NCBI GenBank assembly: GCA_963575745.1
Contig: CAUYUJ010019860.1
Location: 553,116-617,115, forward strand
Reading direction: 5' to 3'
Origin: Prorocentrum cordatum
Taxonomy: Eukaryota; Sar; Dinophyceae; Prorocentrales; Prorocentraceae
Length of the DNA: 64,000 nt
A program made the translations under genes and the position numbers. Of the stretch, positions 41,601-52,500 are shown piece after piece. Below the pieces are notes generated by a model. That model was not told where the DNA came from. It saw only the letters and a list, made by a program, of their open reading frames with translations, and made no database searches. Each line of letters starts with the position of its first letter. The stretch's first letter is position 1.

Positions 41601-42033
41601 CCTCCTCCCGCATAATCGGGTGGCCATCGGGCCGGCGGAACAGGGGGAGCCCCGCCTCGGTTCCTCGTCCAAACCGGTCCGGCAGCTCCCTCTGGAGGTC
41701 GGCGGGTGCGTCTACGACACACAACTCCACCCCCGAACGGTAATGGTTGCGTACGCAACCTGCGTTAAACTGGTCCGTCTTGGACGACGTGATCGTCAGC
41801 ACTACCTCGTCGCAGTCGCTGAGCCATGCGCTGGGTGTACCCCCGCGCAGCCCCTGCACGTCCTGCCCACGCACCACCCGTCCCATGCTCCAGGAGCGGT
41901 CCTCTTGGACCAAATACTCCGACGCGCGGAGCATGAAGAAGTACCCCGTCATAAGCGCCGCCCATAGGATGGTCGCCTCTCGGCGCGTGGCCGTTCCGTG
42001 GGCGAACAAGTACTCGCGGAGCCAGCGCAACAT
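38623..42033 (-). CDS. Tyrosine recombinase catalytic domain fused to RRM and zinc-finger tail
   Basis: An open frame of 1136 codons. Residues 1-210 are the catalytic domain of a tyrosine recombinase: Arg in FMLRASEYLVQ (near residue 37), Lys in VLTITSSKTDQFN, H-x-x-R in MGSHSLRIGGATALYHA (near 168), Trp in RFGRWSTDAF and the nucleophile Tyr in FHGYLWED (near 202). A Pro-rich linker follows. Next is a compact region near residues 400-540 (MAVNPLGVVVSGAALSDELR, VQRQAAKLALALAQFQG). An RRM-like domain comes at about 730-815 (IIRIERVPHHVDAEVVRQVV, then CVLVEFQRRADAKRARECMR), and a zinc-binding cluster at about 830-885 (CPTCALKMRW, WGCEMCPAGG, WHCKGCDVSYCEACRVAFGK). The last 220 residues are Arg/Ala low complexity. 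The N-terminal half of the recombinase lies in the preceding frame, so a 1-nt shift near 42,085 splits it. Confidence 0.8.
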   Translation of the reverse strand: MLRWLREYLFAHGTATRREATILWAALMTGYFFMLRASEYLVQEDRSWSMGRVVRGQDVQGLRGGTPSAWLSDCDEVVLTITSSKTDQFNAGCVRNHYRSGVELCVVDAPADLQRELPDRFGRGTEAGLPLFRRPDGHPIMREEVQGLLQLAAAACGVDAGQMGSHSLRIGGATALYHACRDLEAVKRFGRWSTDAFHGYLWEDHRRQAPFARGMAEGHALLAPDARGDDGVAAGARPDRLAGSDPPPFGSDLRPSERPAWAPGRPPWARPSARAGSNMEGEGEEEPVRYEPGRGVNGRVGKQQAGPTGVHVGAGASRCGGIPVDLSPSTPLSLPPPIAPGTPTSSWSSHPQPSPTPERGTRAARAPQPRAPAAPPPRAPAACIMGFLVGLVAPDQSKARGHDYSIMAVNPLGVVVSGAALSDELRSAAHNILYTVVDELDSEDLVEVVNHDHEAAPCIAAACLAAGASEDHGQLVIVDGKRGAWGVGAGPNIKVQRQAAKLALALAQFQGQPMPELRELCKHNRGLLDMMRTVDAEAVVELTDVDDASSRGEGRSTPAPVLEPGEDAVTAAPARAAIQAAARRQSKGAPAERPRPPRPPGQERLAEEVRKRERRPAPLRSPSRARRRDRERDEPRDRGRRGREEEAVLKPKTGGAPPKADIVKREAVLKPKSGGAPPRSFEVKTEVEETTAPGAGDGPPQRQPRSRSRRRRREEQRQGAQQQPSDQHDEGESIIRIERVPHHVDAEVVRQVVVPFGVVKHIAFLYDHRHKREPCVLVEFQRRADAKRARECMRSNYRFYKTDPCTVVTEWASRPRGPDPGSDGEDGPTIQPPACPTCALKMRWSSFDPGDGWGCEMCPAGGANSGALRWHCKGCDVSYCEACRVAFGKPKTVVEKARQSGHTAREAPGPSAGHGERPSTGATGAGAEGGRPPGDLSWPKRERSPSRNRPKRERSPSRSLARDPAWARRGDTPPGRTRRKTGKHAGQLRALAAAGTSRRKSGGVLPLRRLPRAGVGSQPGVARARATRAARAARSRASTPARPPRAPRAAARATRAARAATPRATRAAAAGVSVTGPARAVARRGAAMAAAPGTTVSAAETAAETRAAIARGTRHPSRRGAPHIPTPAPAASRAAG

Positions 42034-43598
42034 CCGGGGCGTGGCCGGCAGCTTCCGTTTCGCCTTTCCGTCCCAGCGGCGGATCCCTCGATCGTGGTCC
42101 AGAGCCGGCGCCGATCGGAGGTCACATCCCCAAGCCCTGCCAGGGTGTGGGCATATCGAATGGCGAACAGGCGCTGGCGGATGGTCGTGGCCCGCCTCTT
42201 CATCACCTTGTACAGGTACACGACATACCGGATGAGGTCATCCTCATCCGTAAGGCGGGCGCCCCGAGTCTCCCCCTGCAGGTACGGGCTCCGGCCTCGG
42301 AGCCTCCGCCAGAGTACCCAGTTACGCCACCCGGCGCTGTAGTTGGCCCGCGTCCCTTCGGCAAGCTTGGCCAGCATCGCCTCGGTGGCGGTCGCATCCA
42401 GCTCGCGAGGGTCGGTGAGTTCACCCTGAACCCCTTTCGGGGCGCCCCCGCCGGCGTACCGCCAGGCGGCGGGCTTCACCAGCGCGGGGGCAGGGGCACT
42501 GCGGGTACGCCGGCGGGTCTTGCGCGGGGGGCGTGCCTCGCCGCCCGCGCCGTCCGCGGCGCTTGGCCTGGGCATCCCCGCGCCTTCCGGAACAGCGAAG
42601 GTCACCGCCCCGACCCGCTCCCCGCCTGCCCCGTCCTCCCCTGCTGCGGTGGACCGCGCGGTAGCAGGGGGGTCGAGCTGGTCCGCCAACCGAGCGGCGT
42701 CGTCCGTCGTCTTCCCCGCCTCCAGCGCAGCCTCGAATGGCCCGCTTGGGCGGTCGGGGGCCTGAAGCCAGGCCTTTAGCCACAGCTTAACCATCTCGTC
42801 GTTAGCGAGTCGGTCGTGGTCGGGTCCGACGCCAGCGCGCGCCCCGGGTGCCTCGCCTGCGCTTGCTGCCTCTACGGCCTGCCTCAGCAGGCGCTCCGCC
42901 CACTGGAGCACCCAGCGGGCCGTGCGGCGCGGGAGTGCACGGGCGGCCTGCCGCATGCGCTCGGCGATCGGCATACCTCCAAGGCCCAGGACATCCCACA
43001 GCTCCGCCGTGCCCCCCTGGGCGCACCAGATTTCTTTCGGGTGCAGGGCTCGCGCGGTCCAGCCGCCCTCGGACCCTTCCAGGATCAGGGTGTTCGCATA
43101 GCCCTTCAACGGGTCGGGCTTCGCCCGTGCCGTATGGCAGGGCCCGCGCGGATCATGAATCACCGCGCGCTGGGCCCGCCCGCCTCCCGCGGGCTGCCAT
43201 GTGCCGCGCGGCCAGGGCATCACGCGATCCCCCGTCGTCGAGATCCGAGGGTCCACGAGCAAGGTGCCGTTGTTGAGGTCCAGGCGGAGCTCATCCAGCG
43301 GTGGCCGCCCTGCCTCTTTCCAGAGCAGGGCTGCCCCAGGGGGGGTATGAGGCTCGGCGCCCGAACCCGTTCTCCGCAACCCCAAACCTGGACCGCCCGC
43401 GCGCGTGCCGTGACGTCGCCGAAGTGTGTGCACAAAAGGCGCGTCTCCGGGGAGAGTGCCACATAGCCGAGGCGCCGCGCGGCGTAGTTGACGGGGGCGT
43501 CGAGCAACACGGCCAGTGGCCGCGTGGTGATCAGTAGCCGCTCCAGGCCCGTCGCCTCGCGTCCACCGGGGTCCTCCGATAGTGACGCGCACAGCCAA
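41949..43598 (-). CDS. Second methyltransferase-like C-terminal block and recombinase N-terminal domain
   Basis: A 549-codon frame whose first 70 codons are a shadow of the main frame. From about 43,360 it reads as the continuation of the main polyprotein: DELRLDLNNGTLLVDPRIST, RALHPKEIWCAQGGTAELWD, MPIAERMRQAARALPRRTAR. The HPKExxxxQG block resembles the LTPRECxRLQGFP region near the end of cytosine-C5 methyltransferases. The last 130 codons form a SAM-like, helical N-terminal domain of a tyrosine recombinase (EGTRANYSAGWRNWVLWRRL, DDLIRYVVYLYKVMKRRATT, RQRLFAIRYAHTLAGLGD). It runs into the next frame near 42,085. Confidence 0.6.
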   Translation of the reverse strand: MAVRVTIGGPRWTRGDGPGAATDHHAATGRVARRPRQLRRAAPRLCGTLPGDAPFVHTLRRRHGTRAGGPGLGLRRTGSGAEPHTPPGAALLWKEAGRPPLDELRLDLNNGTLLVDPRISTTGDRVMPWPRGTWQPAGGGRAQRAVIHDPRGPCHTARAKPDPLKGYANTLILEGSEGGWTARALHPKEIWCAQGGTAELWDVLGLGGMPIAERMRQAARALPRRTARWVLQWAERLLRQAVEAASAGEAPGARAGVGPDHDRLANDEMVKLWLKAWLQAPDRPSGPFEAALEAGKTTDDAARLADQLDPPATARSTAAGEDGAGGERVGAVTFAVPEGAGMPRPSAADGAGGEARPPRKTRRRTRSAPAPALVKPAAWRYAGGGAPKGVQGELTDPRELDATATEAMLAKLAEGTRANYSAGWRNWVLWRRLRGRSPYLQGETRGARLTDEDDLIRYVVYLYKVMKRRATTIRQRLFAIRYAHTLAGLGDVTSDRRRLWTTIEGSAAGTERRNGSCRPRPGCCAGSASTCSPTERPRAERRPSYGRRL

Positions 43599-46500
43599 CG
43601 GATCCGCGGGGCCCCAGTGGGGTCCTTAGGGTGGTCGCCGTCGTCCGGGTCCCATCGGTCACCGACATCCCACGGCGCTAGCAGCGCCGACCCGCCGAGG
43701 CTCTCCCATGCCTCCCCGAAGGGGGGCCACGCGGTTCCCACCTCCAGCAGCCGCGCCCCCTCGACCTGCAGGGGGGCGTAGCGTGGTAGGGCCTCCCGGG
43801 CTCCCTTGACTTGGAGTGCAGCCGCGCGCCAGGGCCCGTCGTCTCCTGGCATCCGCAGCTCGCGCTGGGCGGCCTCCTCCACCAGCTCGCCCCACGGTGC
43901 TGCCGGCGACAGCTCGGTCCATCCGGCCTCCGTCATCCGCTGGCGTACCTCCTCCACCGTGGCACGAGTAACGAAGTCGGCCAGCTCGTTGTGGTAAGTC
44001 CGTAAGTAAAGCCCGTCCAGGACCCGGAACTTGTACCGTAGCTCCAGCATGGCCAGGACTCGAAGCAGGTGGCGCGCCACCGCGTTCCGTGCCCGGCGGC
44101 GTCGCAGCCAGCGGCTGACATTACTGTTGTCAGTGACGTACGGCAATAGAAGCTGGAACCAGTCCGGGCCCTTCTCGGCCGCCAAGGCTATCAGGCAGAG
44201 GAGTTCGACCACCGCGATGATCTCCCCCTCCCCCTGCCAGGTGACCCCGGGGGCGGAGCGGAGCGTCTCCAGGTAGGGAGCCGCCTCCGCCACGATGTAC
44301 TCGCGCGAGGACCAGTCCAGCGCACCGATCCGATCCAGGGTGGCATCGCCTCCCAGCCAGCGCAGCTTGCCGAGCGCCCCCGGGAGTGCGAGGGCCTCGC
44401 GAAGGCCTAGCAGGCCCTCGAAGGAGGTCTCGAAGTTACCCTCGACAGGCATCTCAAAGCAGACGCGCAGCCAATCCAGGGTCTGGTGCCAATCGTCCCA
44501 CGCAGCCTCTACCATCTCGGGGTCGCCCGGCGGGTGGACGTAGGCCTGGCCTGGGTCACCCGACAGCATCCGGTGGACCGCTGGGAGCTCCAGGCTCAGG
44601 GCTGGAGCTGCGCAGGCGCAGAACTGGCCGAGCCCACTTAGCTCCCTCGCGGTTCGCAGCCGTACCATGCGGCAGCCGAAGCTCAGCTCCGGCTCCGCCA
44701 GTAGGAAGCGCATCTTCATGGCCTTGGGCTCCGGGAGTCCAACTCGCTCGCGCTCGAAGTCCATGCTGAGCCCCCAGATAATCTGAGTGGTGGAGGGCTC
44801 CCCCTCGGCGTCCCTCTTGCTGACGTTCACTGCTTCGGACCCGAATACCTCACGTATGGATGCATCCAATGCGTCGCAGGCCATCCACGGCCGGACCCCA
44901 ATGTCGGGCTCCACCACCACAGGGTCATCCATAAGCCACTCCGAGTGGAAGTGGGTGGTGTCGTGCCAGTGCGGCCCCCCAGGCCGATAGCTCTCGTGGA
45001 GCTCCCTCGCCGCCAGGGCGAGCATCATGTAATTGCCTGGGGCTCCCGTCCACCCAAACACCATGGCTAGGTAAACGACCTGACGTCCCCCTCGATGCCA
45101 GCGTGGGCCCCCGGTAATGAAGTGCCAAAGTCCCCGACGTCCGCCGGGGCGATGTCCAGCCACTTGAAGGCCCGCGAGACGTCCCGCTTGGCGCAGAGGA
45201 GGCGCGCTCCGGGATGGCGCGCGCGATGCCATACCGCCGTCCTCGCCACCTGCCGATGGCGTGGCTGGACGGCAGGCGGGTGGTCGCGCTTGTGTGTGGC
45301 GGCGTTGGCCGAGAGCATCGCGTGGATCATACGCCCTTCGGACGATAGGGTTCTGTCCGGTAGCTGCTTTGGGACCCTCCCCAGGGGGGCTTCCACCAGC
45401 TCCGTCAAAAAACCCTCTGCCGCCTGGGAAGCCACCAAGACGATCCCCCAGGTCACATCCGCCCATACCTTCTGGTAGGCCTCGTCGATGTGGGCTCGCA
45501 CGCTGGGGTACGGCTGGGCTCGCTCGCGCCTCCGCGGCGCGCCCCGCCGCGCGGATGCCCCCTCTTCCGCCAGCTCCCGGACGTACTCGAAGTGCTCTCG
45601 GCTTAAACACCGTCGCACCTTGTCCCCCAGGACACCCCGAAGGGGGTTGCCCAGGCGCTCGTGGCGCGCGCCGATCCCCCAGCCCCACCAGGGCCCGCAT
45701 GGCTTCGGGGTCGTACTCAGGGTGCTCCGTGCAGAAGGTCAGGTAGACCGTGGCCAGCTCCGCCGGGCTGCACCCGTCGAGGTCCTCCGCGATATCTCTG
45801 GCCGGGTCCTCGCAAGGGGGTCGAGGCTTGCCCGCACTCACCTCCCCCTGTGTCTCGCCCAACGGGGGCTTAGGAAGCCCCGCCAATGCTCGGTGCATGG
45901 CTGGGCTAAGCCTACCGCATTTTGAGCCGTCCCCTGAAGCCTGTAGGCGCTCGATTCCAGTGAAGTCGACGCCCTGCAGGCGCCCGGGCGCCTCCGCCCG
46001 GGCGATTTTGGGGGACGCCCCCGGGCCATCCTCCCATATAGGCGCCAACTGCCGACGCAGTTGGCTCACCGACCAGCGGTGATAGGCCCCTTTCAACACC
46101 TTTGCCCACGCAGCGCAAAGGCGGGGGGCCCAAACCTGCGCCTCCTTGGTGCGCTTAATGCCCGAGCCCGGCACGTGATCTTTCAGCTCGACGTGGTGGT
46201 GGTCACGGGGGCAACGTCGCGCCAGCAACAGAGCGTGCAGGTACAGCCGGGGGCTGACGAGCCACCAGCTGCCCTTGCGATAGCGGCTCTCTGGCGCGTC
46301 GGACGGGGCCTTACCCCAGGCGCACATGTGGATCGGGACGATCATGGCCCCCGTCGCTCGACGCAGCTCGTGCATTGGGGCCTGGTCCCAAATCTTGGGG
46401 TAGCGGCCCGAGGGGCAGGAGGACTCGATGAGAAACTCCTTGCCGGCGTCGTGTAGGATGCGGCAGGTGTCGCACGTGAACTGAGTGTGGCTGTTACCAA

Positions 46501-49500
46501 CGAGCTCGAACTCTTTGGAGCCGTCCCCCTCGGGGTGCTCCCACGTGCGGGTTCCCTGCGGGGTCCCGCCAAGCTGGGTCATGAGCCCGAGGTCGGTGTA
46601 CGAGCCACACGGGGTACCCCAGCACCAAACGTTGGCCACATCGGGGCCCATGGGAGTCCGTGCGGCCTCCAGTAGGCGCGCGCGAACCGCCGGGTCGAGG
46701 GTGTCGTGATCCGGCCGTGGGCCGGACTCTCGGAGAGGGTCGTCGTAGTATTCGATCGGCTCCAGCACCCGGATGCCCTCGGCGCGAAGCGCAGCCGACC
46801 AGTTTCCCGAACCGGCGTACACCTCCTGGGCGATCAAACCGTACGCGAACGCGGGGTCGTGTCGAATTGGCATCGCGTTCGCCTCCAGGAGGCGTGCCTG
46901 GACGTCGGCTGGATGTTCCCCGAACGAGGCTGGCGCGCGTCCCACTGCGCGGCCCGCCCGACCTTCCGCTGCCTTGCAGTGGGTGCAGGGCGCGCTCTTG
47001 CCCGGGACGGTGGGTTCAACGTCTGGGCCTTCATCGAGCATCTCGCGCCAGCCGACACTCACGATCTCGCGGGACAGGCGTCCTGCGTGCCCCCAGCGCT
47101 GGCCTAGGGCCGCCGCCTCCGTGTGGGAGCGTGGGCGCAAGACGCGCATATGGCCACGCCAGATCAGGAGCGGAATTACTTGATCCTCCGCGCCGACACC
47201 CGTCCCCATTAGGTGGTCCACGCATAGGCGCCCACTGCCGTTGACACGGTGCACCTGGAGCGTGACGGCGTCGAGGTCGGTGACGGGGCATGCTGCCAGG
47301 CAGCGATAGTCCTTGTCGTGGTGCGGGTGCACCGCATCATGGACGTAGGAACGGACATCGGCCTCCAGGGCCGTGATCCACGGTGGGGAGTCGCCCAGGG
47401 CACGAAGGGCCTCATGGGCCTCCTCCCATAGTGCATGGCGATACGTCGCGGCCAACTGCTGCACCGCGTCCGGGCTGGGCTCGCCCGCGCCCTCGCCCGC
47501 GCGTAGCAGGAGCACCCCAGCAGCTACGTGCAGTAGCAGGCACTGCCGCTCCTCGGCGTCGCCCACCTCCAGGCCCATCGCCTGGCCCATCTCCTCTGTA
47601 GGGCTGAGGCGGTCCCGGTAGTCGAGGAAGTCCCACTGGATGCGGGTGTCCCCGTCCCAGAAGGTATAGGACCCGCGGCCTATCAGCCCGTCGGCGTCCC
47701 AAGCAACCGGGCCGACCTCGGCCCCGCCCTCGGTGACGTATCCTGCGGCGCAGCTAAGCGCCTCATGCAGGTCGGCTGCCTCACTGCTGAGTCCCCGATG
47801 GCCTCGGTCCACGGCTTCCTCGAGGGCCCGCTCCACGGTGAGCCGCTCCCCGCGCAGGCGCGCCCCCAAGACGCGCCCGCGCACGTGGCTCTGCAAGTAC
47901 TCGCTGGCCCCCTTCAGAGGCGCGAAGATGCCCTCGGATTCGAGCTCCTGCATGAGCTTGAGGCGAAGCTCCGGCCCATCACCCGCGGGCTGGGCGTCCC
48001 AAGTGGCCGCCGCGCGCGGGCGGTCGTGGTCTTCGAGCCATCCGAAGTCGGGGCCCTTAACCGCTTCCCGGAGGTCGGATTCCATCGCGGTAAGCTGGAG
48101 CGCAGTGTAGTCGTCCGGGGCCTGCCCCGGGCCCGAGTCGCCCGCCGCTCGCGAGCCGCTGCCACGGCCACGGCCCTTTTCCTTCTGGGAGTCAGGGGAA
48201 GCAGGGGGGGACGTGTCCTCGCCGACCTTCTCGGCCTCGGCTGCCTTGGCTTGCGAGCGTAGCTGCGCAATCATCCCATCCACCTGCTTGTGGTCGATCC
48301 GGGGCGTCCCAAGGAGCCCCCCGTGCCTCGTGAGCTGCATGACTACCGAGTAGTCCAATCCGCGCGTTGACTTGATGGGGTCATGGGAGTTAGGGCAGTC
48401 GCAAGCCTTCCGCGAGCAGCCCATGTGCGTGGTGGCCCCCCAGCAGATAGGGACGTTGTCCTTATTGCGGGGCGCATGCGCCACGGATCGCGTACGCTCC
48501 GGGCGTGTTAGTTCCTTGCCCGCTGGGTACGCCCTCTTGGGGGCTGTCCCCGCTGGGGCCCCGGTGCCCGCCTTGGGTCCCGCCTTCGGCTGGGGCCCAG
48601 CCCCCGCCCTGGGCCTGTCATCACCCTGCGCCGTGGACCGGGGCTCGCCCATTTCCTCGCCCCCTCCCGCCTTTGGCGGTCGCTTCGTGAGGTGGGCGTT
48701 CAGCTGCCCATTGAGGTGGCGCGTGAGTGCGGCCTTGCGCCGGGGCACGACCACCTGCTGGTAGTAGGCATTCGGGTCCCCGAGGTCGAACGTTCGGGGC
48801 AAGTCGTAGCCGTTCTCCGGCATGAGCAGGATGTACTTGATGTCCTCCCTCCTCGGGCTCTCGGTGTCGAGCTCTCGGCAGAGCCGACGCCTCAGCTCCC
48901 GTAGCTCCTCGACCCAGGTGCTTCGGAGCTCTTCCCACAGATCCTTGACCCATTGGTCTGGGAACTCCGAGGGGTCCCTCTCGAAGGCCGCCTCCAAGAA
49001 CCCTAGCGACCGCCGGCGCTCCGCCCCGTGCGCGACCCCTACGATGGACTCGAACATCTGGATCTCGCACCGGGCCCTCTTGAACCAGGTCGCCATGTGG
49101 GTGGCGGGCCGCTGGCGGGGCTCCAGCTTGTCGTCCACAGGGAGCCGGTAGCCATCGAAGTCCTCGTCGCGCGCGGGGACGCAGTCGTCCACCGCCAGGT
49201 CGTGTGGGCCCGTCCCGAAGGCGAGCGCCGCGTAACCGTGCGCCACCCGGTTGGTAACCAGGCGGGGAAACCCGATCGTCTTGAGCGTGCTCTTGGAGTG
49301 CGCACACATGCGCTTGAGGGAGTCAAACAAGTCCTTCCCCGTGATCCCCTCGCAGGCCTCAACCACGAAGGTGTTGCATCCCCTGGCTATGTAAAGATCC
49401 AGTTCCTCGTCCCGACCGATCCCTGCCCTGGTGCCCCGGGCCTTCTTGTCGCCCTCGGTGGCCCGCGCCTGCCGCTCGGCGGCGAGGACGTGGCGTTCGG

Positions 49501-52500
49501 TGAGGCGGTTCTGGCGATCCAGGCGCTCGATGATCTGGGCTTCGGCCTCGGCTGTAAGCCCGCCCAGGGCGCCCGCCGCCCCGGCGTCGTCTGGACCCCC
49601 GGCTCGCTCCCCACCCAGGCCACCCCCGTGGGGCGTCTGGCCAGTGAGGTGGCCAAGGACCGAGGCTCCGTCGAGGAGCGGGTTGGCCCCACGAGCGGCC
49701 CCCCCGCGTCCATCGCGTGCCAGTAGGTCCCGATCGCCCAGCAAGCCCCGTCGTGGGCCCGTGGGTTGGACGGGGGGCATGGCCCCGAAGAGCTCGCGTC
49801 GGGGTCCCTGCCTCGGGCTGGGATCCCGTCCCCGCGCCGAGCGACTCCGCGACCCCTCGCGTGAGAGGCTGCCCTGCAGGGGAACCTTGTCGGCGGCCGC
49901 AGCACGCTCCCGCGCGCGCGCTTCCAGCTGCGCATCCTCCAAATCCGCGAGGGCGCGCTCCAGATCGGACCCCAGTGGGCCCGCCGCTGCCACCTGTGCG
50001 ACTCTCCGCCGCAGCTGCCGTTCCGCCTGATCAAGCGGAACCCCGAGCAGGTCCGCGGTCATACCTAATGCGCTGAGGGCCGCCGCTTGGCCCCCCCGTC
50101 CTTTGAGATCCTCGGCTCGCAAGGAATCCATGAATATTTCGAGGGGGTCGGGCTCCTCAGCATCCTCGCTCACGCCGGCGGCGGCCGCTGCCAAGCGCGA
50201 CGGTGCCGCCACGGGGGCTGGGCGGGGCAAGCCCTCCATCCCGGGCGCAGGTTGCGCCCCCTGCGCGCCGCCCCGCCGATGGTGGCCGAGTGTGCGCACC
50301 GGGTCGTGCTGCAGCTGCTGGCGCTCCGTGCTCGTCAGGTAGCGCCGCCTCCAGCCGCTCGCGCTTTCCACGTCCACACCGCCCCACTGCTCCTGGCGTA
50401 ACATCGCCAGCAGATCCTGCGGGATGTGGTGGGCGATGACACGCAACCCCACTTCCCGCGCGCCTTGGGGGACCTCGTACAGCAGCCGATTGATCCAATC
50501 TATCGGGTAGCGCCCGTCCTCCAGCGGAGGGGGGTGCCGTGCGACCTCGCTGGCTGGGACCTCCACCCTGACGCCCTCGAGGCTAGTCCCGATGATAAGT
50601 CGTGCGTCCCCGCCGGTGCCCCGTACGTCGAGCCCCTCGCATTCTCCCAATAGAATATACCAAGGACTCGCCGGGGGCGCGCCGTACGCCTCCTCGACTC
50701 CCCGAGGGTCGCCCGGGAGTATCGGGCAGACCTTCACGAGTAAGGGCTCCTGAAGCCACCCGTGATGGGCGATCCGGTCGCCCGGGGCTCCGCGGTCGGC
50801 AGACCGCGAGCGTCCGCTGGCCCTTGCTTCCGCGGAGCGCGTGCGACGCGGCTGCGGCCCAGAGGCTAGGGCCTGCACCCCCGAAGGCTCAACATCGACG
50901 GATGGGGCCACGGCGGGCGGTGGCGGTGCAGCGGGCGGGGGGTAGACCGGCCCGGGCGCTAAGCCAACCCCATCGGCGGCATGCGCGGTCCAATCGCGCG
51001 CTCTGGCGGGGCTTGGAGCCCGCACTCGCATGCGACGGCGCAGGCCCCCGAGGATCCCAGGTTGGACCGTCGCTTCGACGCGCACGGTGTGACCCTCGTC
51101 CCGTCGGAGATGTTCCCCGCACATCGGGGCTCCCCCACAGCTACCCTTCGCCATGCGGAGGCAAGTGGGGAGGCTGCATTTGCGGCCGATCAGGGTAGAC
51201 CGGTACTTCTGCGCATGGTGGGCGCAGAGGTGCACCTGTGCATTGAGGCAATGCCCCGGCCGGGGGACGTCCGACACCTCTGCGTCCTCCTGTAGCAGAA
51301 CAGTAGCCTCCTGCATCCCTCGGTCGCCGCACCCCTCCGGCTGGAGGGGGCGTGCGCCACCTGCGAGCTGCACCCCAACTTGTGCGGCTTGGCAGGGGCG
51401 CTCCTCCGCCTCCACCTCGCTCTCCGAATCGATGTCCAGGCGGCGATAGCCCGTGGCATCGGTGATGTAGCGGGGCTCCGGCCGGCCCCGGCACAGCCAT
51501 CCAAGTACCGACCAGGGTGAGCAAAGCAGCCGCTTGGCGACCCCGAATACCTTCCGGAGTCCCACGCCGACTGCCCGGCAGGCTGTGGCCTTCCCGTGCT
51601 CAGCCAAGTCCACGATCTGTGTGTGGTCAATGGCCGCGTACTGGTCGACATGCATGGGATGCGCCACTGGACAGGAGGCGCACTCGACGGCGCGGCATAG
51701 ATGCACGTTCCCTGTCTCCTCGAGGTTCAGCCGCCACTTGCGACTGGTGCACCCCAGAACCTGCCCGATCTTGATGTTGAGCCCGTGGCGGTCCAGTCGG
51801 TACCGGTCCGCGAAGTTGCAGCTGATGCGGGCCACCTGCCCGTGCTTGTGCAGAAGCACGTGGTTGTACGCCCGATTGGTTCCCCGGCCGCGGACCCCCT
51901 TTGTGTAGAACTCCGTTTCCACCACGCCGCCCAAGCCCGGCCCGCGCCAGCGCACCAGCAAGGGAGTCGGAGGGGGTGGGGGGAGATGGGCGCCGGGCCT
52001 ATCGCCTCCGCGTCGCTGGCAGCACCGGGTAATCTGGTACCACGCCCAGCGGAGTCCCCCGGCTGCCCACAGCATAGGCTGGGCTGCGGTGTTGACGATG
52101 AAAGCCAGGGCACCCAACACGAACGTGAAGATGCCTAGGGCGAAGCAAAGGACCGCGGTCTCCCACCAGTACCCAAGCATCTTAACGCCCAGGCGGTCGA
52201 TGGCGGATCCAATCCACCCGCCGCTCGTGCGGATCGCGCCCGCGTGGTCGGGGGAGCTCACCCACGCTCCGTAGCCCACGAACTCGAAGACCCAGGCTGC
52301 GAATCCCCAACCGGGACCTGGCCCCGCCTCCGGGGGCGGGGTAGGTGGCGGCGGCGGCGGTGGGGGTACGTTCCGGCCAGCCCACCAATGGGGCAGGTGC
52401 GGGACCCAACCACTCCACCCCCAATACCCGTCCAGCCCGCGCGGCGGGTCAGGCTCGCCATCGCCCGTCCGGTTTCCCGGGGCGGACGGCTGCCCAGGCG

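Noticed and set aside
50245-50270. GCAGGTTGCGCCCCCTGC as another member of the hairpin family
   Set aside because: The loop is 8 nt and the sequence lies in very GC-rich element DNA; it does not fit the GNNA pattern.
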